This document shows, piece after piece, positions 26,936 to 35,071 of a stretch of 64,000 nt of DNA (position 1 is the stretch's first letter; each line of letters opens with the position of its first letter). The notes beneath the pieces are model-generated. The model did not search any database. It saw nothing but the letters and a program-made list of their open reading frames with translations, and had not been told where the DNA came from. Origin of the DNA: Actinospica sp035552695 (GTDB lineage: Bacteria; Actinomycetota; Actinomycetes; Streptomycetales; Catenulisporaceae); NCBI RefSeq assembly GCF_035552695.1, contig NZ_DASZKT010000093.1, positions 82,059-146,058 on the forward strand, in the 5' to 3' direction. The position numbers were made by a program, and so were the translations under genes.

Positions 26936-26983
26936 AGATGCCGGGGCTGGGCGGTCTGCCCCGGCACCGCGATACTGCCTCCC

Positions 26984-27736
26984 ATGAGAGTCTTGATGCC
27001 CTTGCCGGACCGGGATTTCGACGTCACCGAGGCGGCCGTGCCCTGGCGCCTGCTGACGGATGCCGGGCACGAGGTGATCTTCGCGACGGAGGCGGGCGGC
27101 AGCGCCCCGGCCGCGGACCCCCGACTGCTGACCGGCGTGTTGTTCGGCCAGTTGGGCGCCGAGCCCGAACCGATCGCCTTCTATCGCGAGATGACCGAGG
27201 ATCCGAGCTTCCGTGGCCCGCTGAACTGGAAGTCTTTGGACCCGCAGTCCTTCGACGGGCTCCTGCTCGTCGGCGGCCACGCGCCCGGAATGCGGCAGTA
27301 TCTGGGCTCGGCGGCGCTGCGCAAGACGGTCGCGCGGTTCTGGGCGACCGGCCGTCCGGTCGGCGCGATCTGCCACGGCGTGCTGGTCCTGGCGCGCACG
27401 ATCGACCAGGCCACCGGCCGCAGCGTCCTGCACGGTCGGTCCAGCACCTGCCTGCCGAAGTACATGGAGCGCTCGGCGTACCTGCTCACGGCCTGGCGGC
27501 TGGGCCGGTACTACCGCACGTACCCGGCGTACGTCGAGGACGAGGTCGTCGCCGCGCTCGGCGGGCAGGAGCACTTCCGGCGCGGCCCTCGCGTGCTGAC
27601 CCGGCGCGGCACGGCGACGGACGACAGCGCGGCCTTCGTCGTCGAGGACGGCTCCTATGTCTCGGCGCGCTGGCCGGGAGACGCGTACCTGTTCGCGAGG
27701 AGGTACCTGGAGGTCCTCAAGGCCCGGGCGCGGTAG
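26984..27736 (+). CDS. DJ-1/PfpI family protein (type 1 glutamine amidotransferase-like)
   Basis: Cytoplasmic protein of 250 residues. The nucleophile elbow GAICHGVLVLA holds the cysteine typical of DJ-1/PfpI proteins, preceded by the conserved strand FDGLLLVGGHAPGMRQYL. Relatives act as glyoxalase III, chaperones or hydrolases on small molecules; the activity here is open. The N-terminus RVLMPLPDRDFDVTEAAVPW is typical of the subgroup annotated as glutamine amidotransferase domain proteins. No ribosome site is seen before the ATG. It is divergent from psuK and directly followed by a degraded siderophore-synthetase fragment. Confidence 0.85.
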   Translation: MRVLMPLPDRDFDVTEAAVPWRLLTDAGHEVIFATEAGGSAPAADPRLLTGVLFGQLGAEPEPIAFYREMTEDPSFRGPLNWKSLDPQSFDGLLLVGGHAPGMRQYLGSAALRKTVARFWATGRPVGAICHGVLVLARTIDQATGRSVLHGRSSTCLPKYMERSAYLLTAWRLGRYYRTYPAYVEDEVVAALGGQEHFRRGPRVLTRRGTATDDSAAFVVEDGSYVSARWPGDAYLFARRYLEVLKARAR

Positions 27737-27994
27737 GCGACCCGTCTCCCTGAGCACGAGTTCTGGCAGGTCGTGGCGGACTGCGTCAGCGACTATCAGC
27801 GGGCGAACCCGCACCTCGCCGAACGTTTCGAGGTCTTCGACCTGTTCGTCGGGCGCTTCCCGCTGTCCTGTCTCAACCGGCTCCAGTTGCGCGACAACCT
27901 GCAGATGGTCGACCTTGAGGACCCGGCAAGCGCTCTCCAGCTCGCCGGCACGCTGGAGAACCCGCTCGTGAAGCTTCGCCTGCGGGGAGCGTGA
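27737..27994 (+). pseudogene. C-terminal remnant of an IucA/IucC-type NIS siderophore synthetase
   Basis: Immediately after the PfpI stop, one frame reads about 85 codons beginning ATRLPEHEFWQVVADC and containing LAERFEVFDLFVGRF, LNRLQLRDNLQMVDLEDPA and LQLAGTLENPLV. This corresponds to the extreme C-terminus of IucA/IucC NRPS-independent siderophore synthetases (NRxQLRDNxQMVDLxDPxxSLxxxGxLxNPL), which are normally about 580-620 residues long. The ATP-grasp-like body is absent, so it is a relic of a deletion whose left breakpoint lies next to the PfpI gene. A short translated open frame from GTG 27773 exists, but I do not think it is functional. Confidence 0.7.
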
Positions 27995-28069
27995 CGCACG
28001 GTTAACATCGGCGGTCTTCGCGCGTGACATGAGCGAGGTGTTCTCTATACGACCCGCCGACACGAAGGC

Positions 28070-28204
28070 GGGGCGCGTCTAGGGTTCCGTCGGCCGCACG
28101 CCCGCCTCGAGCGGGGGCCGGGTCTGGTCCGAGAGACGCAGACGGAGTCCGCCCGCCAGTCGGTCGGCTCCGTTCCACGGCGGGAGAAAAGCCCGGGAGG
28201 CCAG
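28070..28204 (+). promoter_or_regulatory. Guanidine-I riboswitch (ykkC-yxkD leader)
   Basis: All conserved blocks of the class I guanidine aptamer appear in order: CTAGGGTTCCG at 28079-28089, GGTCCGAGAG near 28126-28135, and ACGGCGGGAGAAAAGCCC with CCGGGAG ending about 28199. The element lies 148 bases before a permease gene in a guanidine-degradation operon, exactly the expected context. Two hairpins follow it (28209-28227 and 28285-28321) and probably form the expression platform. In known members, guanidine binding turns expression on. Confidence 0.93.
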
Positions 28205-28284
28205 GTGAGCTCGGCCATAGGCCGAGCCCGGCTCCCGGAGTATGCCGTGACAGCTCTTTCAGCACCATTCGCACAGACCGAATC

Positions 28285-28321
28285 AGGCGGCCGACGGCGC
28301 ACTGCGCCGTTCGGCCGCCTT
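28285..28321 (+). terminator. GC-rich hairpin in the riboswitch leader (likely attenuator)
   Basis: AGGCGGCCGACGGCGC (28285-28300) pairs with GCGCCG and CGGCCGCCT (28304-28321) to give a stem of about 16 bp with one bulge. A smaller perfect hairpin, GCTCGGCC-ATA-GGCCGAGC, lies at 28209-28227, directly after the aptamer. No T-run follows, so intrinsic termination in the classical form is not certain; control of Rho access or of translation is also possible. Confidence 0.5.
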
Positions 28322-28351
28322 CCCGTGCGCTCACCCGGAAAGGCGACCCTC

Positions 28352-29896
28352 ATGTCAATCGTCGTATCTCCGGTGGCCGAGGGTGCTGACGCCCTCGACG
28401 CCGCTGACCTCTCCGAGTTCGGCTACACCCAACAACTGCGGCGCGGCCTCGGCTCGTACGCGTCCTTCGCCGCCGGCTTCTCCTTCGTCTCCATCCTGAC
28501 CACGGTCTTCCAGCTCTTCTCCTTCGGCTACAGCTTCGGCGGCCCGGCGTTCTTCTGGACCTGGCCGCTGGTGTTCGCCGGGCAGTTCCTCGTCGCGCTC
28601 TGCTTCGCCGAACTGGCCGCGCGCTACCCGATATCCGGCTGCGTATATCAGTGGTCTCGACGCATGTCGACCGGTCTCGTCGGGCACTTCGCGGGCTGGA
28701 CGATGCTGATCGGGCAGGTCGTGAGCGTCTCGGCCGCTGCCATCGCGCTCCAGGTCGTGCTGCCGTCCGTGTGGAGCGGCTTCCAGCTGTTCGGCGGCGA
28801 TCCGGCACTGACCACCAAGTCCGGCGCGACGAACGCCGTGCTGCTCGGCACCATCCTGATCGCGCTGACCACGGTCGTCTCGGCGCTCGGCGTCAAGCTC
28901 ACCGCCCTTATCAACAGCATCGGCGTCACCTGCGAGCTGATCGGCGTCGCGGCGCTCGTCGTCCTGCTGTTCGCGCACGCCAAGCGCGGCCCGAGCGTGG
29001 TCACGCAGACGGCGGGCGTCGCCGGGCACGGCACGTACGTCTGGCCGTTCCTGGTCTCCGCGCTGATGGCCGCGTACGTCATGTACGGGTTCGACAGCGC
29101 CGGCGAGCTGAGCGAAGAGACGCGCTCGCCGCGCAAGACCGCGCCGCGGGCCATTATCAAGGCCTTGGCCGTGTCGGGAGCGGGCGGTGCGGCGCTGCTG
29201 CTCGCCGCGCTGATGGCGGCGCCCTCGCTGACGGACGGCCAGCTCGCGACCGCGGGTCTGCCCTACGTCGTCACCAGCAGGCTCGGAGACGGGCTCGGCC
29301 GTGCGGTGCTGGTGGACGTCGCGATCGCGATCTGCGTTTGCACGCTCGCCATCCAGACCGCGGCATCGCGGCTGACGTACTCGATGGCGCGCGACGGCGT
29401 CCTGCCCGGCGCTCCACGGCTCGCGAAGGTCTCGCGGCGCACCGGCACGCCCGTGCTGCCGACCGTGCTGATCGGTGTCGCGGCGATCGCGATCCTCGGT
29501 GTCAACGTCGGCCAGGCGCAGTTGTTCACCGCGATCACCAGTGTCGCAGTGGTGATCGTCTACCTCGCGTACCTGCTGGTCACGCTGCCGATGTTGGTCC
29601 AGCGGCGGCGCGGCCTCGAACCGGCCGGGCCCGGACAGTTCACGCTCGGCCGCTGGGGCCTGCCGATCAACGCGCTCGCCGTCTGCTACGGCCTGTTCAT
29701 GGCGATCAACATGGCCTGGCCGCGGCAGGCGGTCTACGACCCGGCTGGCGGGCACTGGTACCTGCAGTTCTTCGCGCTGCTGTTCCTCGCTGGCGTCGCA
29801 GTGCTCGGATATGCGGCGTATCTGCTCGCCAACCGCCCCGTGACCGCGGCCACGGAGCCTGCCGAGGTCGCGGACGCCGCCGAGGCCACGGCGTGA
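28352..29896 (+). CDS. APC-family permease of the guanidine operon
   Basis: Inner-membrane transporter of 514 residues with about 12 helices. The N-terminal block LRRGLGSYASFAAGFSFVSI and the loop GELSEETRSPRKTAPRAI are typical of the AAT/ACT-like APC branch commonly found with urea amidolyase-type genes. As the first gene after a guanidine-I riboswitch it is expected to import guanidine or a guanidine-yielding compound; related exporters of other families are also riboswitch-controlled, so direction is inferred from the catabolic neighbours. GGAAAGG lies eight bases before the ATG. Its TGA overlaps the GTG of the next gene. Confidence 0.87.
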   Translation: MSIVVSPVAEGADALDAADLSEFGYTQQLRRGLGSYASFAAGFSFVSILTTVFQLFSFGYSFGGPAFFWTWPLVFAGQFLVALCFAELAARYPISGCVYQWSRRMSTGLVGHFAGWTMLIGQVVSVSAAAIALQVVLPSVWSGFQLFGGDPALTTKSGATNAVLLGTILIALTTVVSALGVKLTALINSIGVTCELIGVAALVVLLFAHAKRGPSVVTQTAGVAGHGTYVWPFLVSALMAAYVMYGFDSAGELSEETRSPRKTAPRAIIKALAVSGAGGAALLLAALMAAPSLTDGQLATAGLPYVVTSRLGDGLGRAVLVDVAIAICVCTLAIQTAASRLTYSMARDGVLPGAPRLAKVSRRTGTPVLPTVLIGVAAIAILGVNVGQAQLFTAITSVAVVIVYLAYLLVTLPMLVQRRRGLEPAGPGQFTLGRWGLPINALAVCYGLFMAINMAWPRQAVYDPAGGHWYLQFFALLFLAGVAVLGYAAYLLANRPVTAATEPAEVADAAEATA

Positions 29897-30600
29897 GCGG
29901 CGCGATCGAAGTCCCGGGCGGCGCGGCCGAATCGCTGCGGCTGCGCCGTCACCGGACCCTGACCCTGCGCTGCCTCGGTCCCGGCGCGAATGTCGCAATG
30001 CTGATCTATGCACTCGATGATCCGACCGAGCGGCTGAACGTGCCGGACACCCTCAAGGCCCAGATGTCGGCGCGCATCAAGCCGCCGATGACACTGATGT
30101 CCGACATGGGTCGCGCGCTCGCCGCCGTCACCGGATCCAGCCTGGACTGGCACGACGCGATCACCGGCCACAGTCTTCCGGACGCCGTCGAACGCCGCTT
30201 CGGCCCGTCGTCGTACGCGGCGGACCGCAACGAATGGCGACGCAGCGCCCGCTTCGGCCTGCTCACCGAGCTGTGGAAGCACGACCTCGGCGCGCGGGAC
30301 CTCCACGCCAATATCAACTTCTTCAGCAAGGTGGCGTCGGCCGGTGACGAGCGCGGAACTCTGACATACGTGCCCGGACATGCCTCCGAGGGCGACTGGG
30401 TGACGCTTCGCGCCGAGATCGACCTGCTCATCGTCCTCAGCACAGCGCCGCACCCGCTCGATCCAGCCGAGACCTGGAACCCTGCGGGCGTCCTGCTGGA
30501 AATCGCCGAAGGACCGGCACCCGGTCCCGGGGACGCGTCTCGCACCTGGCGCGCCGAGACGAGTCGATCACTGGAACTCGCCGAGTGGAGCTACGCATGA
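29893..30600 (+). CDS. cgdA: Carboxyguanidine deiminase subunit, UAAP1/DUF1989 family
   Basis: Protein of 235 residues of the family formerly called urea amidolyase-associated protein 1. In the characterised pathway, CgdA and CgdB together remove ammonia from carboxyguanidine to give allophanate. Family signatures are GARDLHANINFFSKV near residue 136 and VTLRAEIDLLIVLSTAPHPLDP near 176. GTG at 29893 overlaps the permease stop, and the C-terminus overlaps the next start, indicating tight coupling. Assignment to subunit A rather than B follows gene order and the PHPLDP motif. Confidence 0.85.
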   Translation: MSGAIEVPGGAAESLRLRRHRTLTLRCLGPGANVAMLIYALDDPTERLNVPDTLKAQMSARIKPPMTLMSDMGRALAAVTGSSLDWHDAITGHSLPDAVERRFGPSSYAADRNEWRRSARFGLLTELWKHDLGARDLHANINFFSKVASAGDERGTLTYVPGHASEGDWVTLRAEIDLLIVLSTAPHPLDPAETWNPAGVLLEIAEGPAPGPGDASRTWRAETSRSLELAEWSYA

Positions 30601-31214
30601 GCGACGAATTCGTGCTCGACGACATCGTCGAGGCCGGTGACGGCTGGATCGGCGAGATCCCGGCGGGCACGCTGCTCCGGATCACCGACCTGCACGGCAA
30701 TCAGGCCGTCGACACGCTCTTCTACGACGCGCACGACTACGCCAACCGATACAGCGCGATGGACACCATCCGCGAGCAGGGCGCCGTCTACCTGACTACC
30801 GGCTCGGTGCTGATGACAGTCAACAGCGATCCTCTGGCGACGATCGTGGACGACACCTGCGGCCGCCACGACACGCTCGGCGGCGCGTGCTCGCAGGAGA
30901 GCAACGTCGTGCGCTACGGCCGGCTCACCCGGCACCAGCACTCGTGCCGCACCACCTTCGTGCGCAAGGCGAAGGAGTGGGGGAGAGGGCTGGAAAAGCG
31001 GGACATCGCGCACAATATCAACTTCTTCATGAACGTGCCGGTGACCGTGGACGGCGGCCTGACCTTCGAAGACGGCGTGTCGGCGCCGGGCAAGTACGTG
31101 GAACTTCGGGCGGAGCGGGACCTGCTCCTGCTGATCTCCAACTGCCCGCAGCTGAACAACCCGTGCAACGGTTACGACCCGACCCCGATCAGCCTCACCG
31201 GACGGCGTCCGTGA
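30597..31214 (+). CDS. cgdB: Carboxyguanidine deiminase subunit, UAAP2/DUF1989 family
   Basis: Protein of 205 residues, partner of the preceding gene and also DUF1989. Signatures are GTLLRITDLHGNQAVDTLFYDA near residue 25, a CGRHDTLGGACSQESN block near 90 that includes likely metal-binding Cys/His residues, KRDIAHNINFFMNVPV near 136, and VELRAERDLLLLISNCPQLNNPCNGY near the end. ATG at 30597 overlaps the TGA of cgdA; a slightly upstream in-frame ATG (30585) is less likely. The stop overlaps the GTG of the carboxyltransferase gene. Confidence 0.88.
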   Translation: MSDEFVLDDIVEAGDGWIGEIPAGTLLRITDLHGNQAVDTLFYDAHDYANRYSAMDTIREQGAVYLTTGSVLMTVNSDPLATIVDDTCGRHDTLGGACSQESNVVRYGRLTRHQHSCRTTFVRKAKEWGRGLEKRDIAHNINFFMNVPVTVDGGLTFEDGVSAPGKYVELRAERDLLLLISNCPQLNNPCNGYDPTPISLTGRRP

Positions 31215-33298
31215 GCCACGCATGGATCGAGGTCTTGGCCCCCGGCGTGCAGACCGCGGTGCAGGACCTCGGTGGACGTCGCGGATTGTGGGGCGTGGGG
31301 GTGCCGCCGTCGGGAGCCTACGACGGACTGTCCTTCGCGCTCGCCAACCGGGCCGTCGGCAATGATCCCGGCGCGGCCGGCTTGGAAGCCGTCCTCGTCG
31401 GGCCGACGCTTCGATTCCGCGCCGGCGAGGGCGGCCACGTGCTCGCCGCCCTCGCCGGCGCCTGCCGCGGCGCCCGACTCGACGGCCGCCCGGTCCGTCC
31501 CGGCGAGCCCTTCGCCGCACCGGACGGCTCAGTGCTCGAATTCGGACCCTGCGGCCCCGCGGGCCTCCGGGCGTATCTCGCGGTACGCGGCGGCGTCGCG
31601 GTCCCCCGGGTGCTCGGCAGCCGGGCGGCGTTCCTGCTCGGCGGCTTCGGCGGCACCGGACGGGCCCTGGAAGCGGGCGACGCGCTTCCGCTCGGCAGGG
31701 ACGAGAACTGCGACGCTCCGGCCGAACTCGCCGCGATCCTGCCCGAACTCGGCGGCCGCTGGACCCTCCGCGTGATCCCCGGCCCGCACGGCGCCCCCGA
31801 CTACTTCACCGGCGACGCGCTCGCCGGGCTGTTCGCGGCCGATTGGGAGGTCGACCACCGCAGCGACCGGACCGGAATCCGGCTCGCCGGCCCGCCGGTC
31901 GAGTTCGCCAGACCGGACGGCGGCGAGGCGGGCCTGCACCCGTGCAACATCCACGACTCGGCGTATCCGGTCGGCGGCATCATGGTCTCCGGCGACACCC
32001 CGGTCATCGTCGGTCCGGACGGTCCCAGCCTCGGCGGCTTCGTCGTCCCGGCCGCGGTCGTCCAGCCGGACCTGTGGAAGCTCGGCCAACTCCGCCCCGG
32101 CGACCTCGTGCGGCTCGAACCCGTGACCCCGCGGGCCGCCGACGCGGCGCGGACCGAGCGCCGGCGCCTGCTCGCCGACCCTCGGGCCGCCGTCGCCGCC
32201 GTCCTCTTCCCGCCAACCGCGAGCGGGCTCGCTCCGGCACCCGCCCCAACTGTCCCGCCAGCGGTCACTGAGGCCACCTGGGACCGTCCGGCCCCCTTGC
32301 TCACGATCGGCCCGGCATGGTCCCGCCCCGAGCTGTCCGTCCGGTTCAGCGGCGACCACCACGTGCTCGTCGAAGCGGGCCCGGCGCGCCTCGATCTCAC
32401 CGTCCGCGCCCGCATCCACCTGCTGCGTCGCGAGCTGACCGCGCGCGGGCTGCTCGGCGCGCAAGCCGGAGTGCCGGAGCACGTCGAGGGCGTCAGATCC
32501 CTGCTGCTCGGCTTCGATCCGACGCGGATCGATCCGCGGCGCCTGGCCGAGCAGATCGGCGACGCGTGGCTCGCGACGCCCGACCCGGCCGGTGTCGAAC
32601 TGCCGGTGCGCGAAGTGACGATGCCGATCTGCTTCGACGACCCCGACGCGCACGAGGCCATGCGCCGCTACCAGCGCGGCGTGCGTCCGGACGCGCCGTG
32701 GTGCCCGGACAACGTCGAGTTCATCCGCCGCGTCAACGGCCTGGACTCGCGCGACGAGGTGTTCGAGATCGTGCGGAAGGCCACGTATCTGGTCATCGGA
32801 CTCGGCGACGTCTATCTCGGCGCGCCGGTGGCCGTGCCGCTCGATCCGGCGCACCGGCTCGTGACCACGAAGTACGACCCGCCGCGCACCTGGACGCCGG
32901 AGAACGCGGTCGGCATCGGCGGCGCGTACCTGTGCGTCTACGGGATGGAGGGCCCCGGCGGCTACCAGCTCGTCGGCCGCACCGTCCCCGTCTGGCGAAA
33001 GCCCGCGCCCGACTCGACGTCCCCGGCCGCCGAACCGTGGCTGCTGCGCACCTTCGACCTGCTCCGCTTCGAACCGGTGGGCCACGAGGAGCTGATGGAG
33101 CTGCGCGCCGGAATCGCCGACGGCAGCCGCGAATTGCGGATGTCCCCGACTACCCTCGACCTTGGCGCCCTACGCGGCCCGGACACCCCGCTTCCGCCGG
33201 AGACCGTCGAGTTCGTCCGACGCCGGGAGCGGTCTTTCGCCGCCGAACGCGCCCGCTGGGCCGAACTCGCGTCCGCCAAAGTCACAGCAGGAGTCTGA
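31211..33298 (+). CDS. Carboxyltransferase (KipA-KipI) part of a guanidine/urea carboxylase, lacking BC and BCCP domains
   Basis: Protein of 695 residues corresponding only to the central carboxyltransferase portion of guanidine/urea carboxylase. Residues 1-330 form the AHS2/KipA-like domain (VLAPGVQTAVQDLGGRRGLWGVGVPPSGA at the start; IMVSGDTPVIVGPDGPSLGG). Residues about 370-660 form the AHS1/KipI-like domain (VRFSGDHHVLVEAG; NVEFIRRVNGLDSRDEVFEIV; GGAYLCVYGMEGPGGYQLVGRT). The roughly 450-residue biotin carboxylase domain expected before it and the biotinyl domain with the MKM/MKA motif expected after it are both missing. Start and stop are tightly coupled to intact neighbours, so this is not a frameshift within the window. 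Carboxybiotin must come from another protein if the enzyme works. Confidence 0.87.
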   Translation: MSHAWIEVLAPGVQTAVQDLGGRRGLWGVGVPPSGAYDGLSFALANRAVGNDPGAAGLEAVLVGPTLRFRAGEGGHVLAALAGACRGARLDGRPVRPGEPFAAPDGSVLEFGPCGPAGLRAYLAVRGGVAVPRVLGSRAAFLLGGFGGTGRALEAGDALPLGRDENCDAPAELAAILPELGGRWTLRVIPGPHGAPDYFTGDALAGLFAADWEVDHRSDRTGIRLAGPPVEFARPDGGEAGLHPCNIHDSAYPVGGIMVSGDTPVIVGPDGPSLGGFVVPAAVVQPDLWKLGQLRPGDLVRLEPVTPRAADAARTERRRLLADPRAAVAAVLFPPTASGLAPAPAPTVPPAVTEATWDRPAPLLTIGPAWSRPELSVRFSGDHHVLVEAGPARLDLTVRARIHLLRRELTARGLLGAQAGVPEHVEGVRSLLLGFDPTRIDPRRLAEQIGDAWLATPDPAGVELPVREVTMPICFDDPDAHEAMRRYQRGVRPDAPWCPDNVEFIRRVNGLDSRDEVFEIVRKATYLVIGLGDVYLGAPVAVPLDPAHRLVTTKYDPPRTWTPENAVGIGGAYLCVYGMEGPGGYQLVGRTVPVWRKPAPDSTSPAAEPWLLRTFDLLRFEPVGHEELMELRAGIADGSRELRMSPTTLDLGALRGPDTPLPPETVEFVRRRERSFAAERARWAELASAKVTAGV

Positions 33299-33299
33299 C

Positions 33300-35066
33300 A
33301 TGCCGATCAACGCGCCCGCCCCGGAGCCGATCGCGCCGCAGTCGATCGTGCCGCAGTCGATCGCGCCGGAGTGGATCGCCCGCTTCACGGACGAGGAGTC
33401 CGCCCGGATCGTCGCCGCCGAGCTCGGCACCGAGTTCGAGGCTGCGTCCGGGGCCGAGCCCGGATCCCCGGAGCGTGCGGAGGGCGGCCCGCTGTCCGGC
33501 ATCCGCTTCGCCGTCAAGGACAACATCGACATCGCCGGAGTGGCGTCCTCCGCCGCGTTTCCCGCGCGTGCCGCCCGGGCGGCCGACTCCTCCGCCTTCG
33601 CGGTACGACGACTGATCCAAGCGGGTGGCGTCCCGGCCGGAAAGACGAACCTCGACCAGTTCGCGACCGGTCTCGTCGGCACGCGGAGCCCGTTCGGCGC
33701 CTGTCACGCGGTCGGCCATCCGGAGTACGTGTCCGGCGGGAGTAGCTCGGGCAGCGCAGTGGCCGTCGCCTCCGGTCAGGTTGAACTCGCGCTCGGCACC
33801 GACACCGCGGGCTCAGGCCGGGTGCCCGCCGCGTTCAACGGGATCGTCGGGCTCAAGCCGACCCGCGGGCTGATCTCCACGTCCGGCGTGCTGCCCGCGT
33901 GCCGCTCCCTGGACTGCGTCAGCATCTTCACCCGATCGGTTCGCGAGGCTCGTGCCGCGTACGCGGCGCTCGCCGCCTTCGATGCCGCCGATCCGTACGC
34001 ACGCCCGATGCCCCCGCACCGCCCGCACCTCGCCACGGTCCCCCGCGTCATCGCGGTCCCCGCGAGCGACTCCGACCTCGACCTCGACCCGGAGCACCGC
34101 GACGCCTGGGAGTCCGCGCTCAACCACGCCCGTGAACTGGCCGAATACGTCGTCGAAGTGGACATCGAGCCCTTCCTCGCCGCGGCCCGCCTGCTGTATC
34201 AAGGCCCATGGCTCGCCGAACGCTGGAACGCGATCGCGCCCCTGCTCGGTGACGAAGGCCTCGACCACCCGGACCTCGATCCGACCGTACGCCGCGTACT
34301 CGGCGGCGCCGCCGGCATCAGCGGCGCGGACGCCTTCGCGGGTTTCGACGAGCTGGCCAGGCTGCGACGGCTGACCGAACCCGTGTGGGATGTGGCCGAT
34401 GCGCTGCTGCTGCCGGTCACTCCGGGCCATCCGACACTCGCCGAGGTCGCGGCCGATCCGGTCGGCGTCAACTCGAGGCTGGGCACGTACACGAACTTCG
34501 TCAACCTGCTCGACCTCTGCGCCATCGCCGTTCCCGCGGGGCGTCGCGCGGACGGCCTCCCCTTCGGCGTCCAGCTGATCGCGCCATCGTTCGCCGACGA
34601 CCGGCTGCTCGACCTCGCCGCGGCCTGGACCGGTGAGAAAGACGACGAATACGCCGACCGAGCGAACGCGCGCCCCGGCTGGACGCGGCTCGCAGTCGTC
34701 GGCGCGCACCTGTCGGGCCTTCCGCTCAACGCCCAGCTCCGCGAGCTCGGCGCCACCCTGACCCGCCGCACGCGCACGGCCCCGGAGTACCGGCTCCATC
34801 GCCTACCCGGCCCCGCGCCGGCCCGCCCCGGCCTGTTCCCGGTATCCGACGGCACCGGCGCCGCCATCCTCGCCGAGGTCTGGGACCTCCCGCAGCAGAG
34901 CCTTGCCGCCCTGCTCGAATCCGTCCCGCCGCCGCTCGGCTTCGCACCCGTCGCGCTCGCCGACGGCGGCACCGTCCTCGGCTTCGTCGCCAACGGCCCG
35001 ATCCCGGACGGCGCCCTCGACATCACCGAGTACGGCGGTTGGCGGGCGTACTGCGCGACGCCCTAA
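33300..35066 (+). CDS. atzF: Allophanate hydrolase
   Basis: Amidase-signature enzyme of 588 residues that converts allophanate to ammonia and carbon dioxide, the last step of guanidine breakdown. The Ser-cisSer-Lys triad is visible: lysine in FAVKDNIDIAG near residue 78, and the two serines in GGSSSGSAVAVASG and GTDTAGSGRVPAAFNG near 150-175. The C-terminal 120 residues (from LAVVGAHLSGLPLN to DITEYGGWRAY) are the separate domain found in AtzF and related hydrolases. An alanine/proline-rich repeat (APEPIAPQSIVPQSIAPEW) lies at the N-terminus and is not part of the catalytic core. GGAG precedes the ATG at 33300. It ends five bases from the convergent patatin gene. Confidence 0.93.
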   Translation: MPINAPAPEPIAPQSIVPQSIAPEWIARFTDEESARIVAAELGTEFEAASGAEPGSPERAEGGPLSGIRFAVKDNIDIAGVASSAAFPARAARAADSSAFAVRRLIQAGGVPAGKTNLDQFATGLVGTRSPFGACHAVGHPEYVSGGSSSGSAVAVASGQVELALGTDTAGSGRVPAAFNGIVGLKPTRGLISTSGVLPACRSLDCVSIFTRSVREARAAYAALAAFDAADPYARPMPPHRPHLATVPRVIAVPASDSDLDLDPEHRDAWESALNHARELAEYVVEVDIEPFLAAARLLYQGPWLAERWNAIAPLLGDEGLDHPDLDPTVRRVLGGAAGISGADAFAGFDELARLRRLTEPVWDVADALLLPVTPGHPTLAEVAADPVGVNSRLGTYTNFVNLLDLCAIAVPAGRRADGLPFGVQLIAPSFADDRLLDLAAAWTGEKDDEYADRANARPGWTRLAVVGAHLSGLPLNAQLRELGATLTRRTRTAPEYRLHRLPGPAPARPGLFPVSDGTGAAILAEVWDLPQQSLAALLESVPPPLGFAPVALADGGTVLGFVANGPIPDGALDITEYGGWRAYCATP

Positions 35067-35071
35067 CCCGG

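Noticed and set aside
27773..27994. A functional small protein gene
   Set aside because: Its sequence matches only the last part of a much larger enzyme family and no ribosome site precedes it; treated as a remnant.
28355..30013. Antisense open frame across the guanidine permease
   Set aside because: Composition is Arg/Gln/Asp-rich and the plus strand encodes a clear transporter controlled by a riboswitch.
31211..33298. Frameshift or missed fusion as the cause of the missing carboxylase domains
   Set aside because: The gene overlaps an intact upstream gene by four bases and is directly followed by an intact gene, and no biotin-carboxylase or biotinyl motif appears in any frame nearby.
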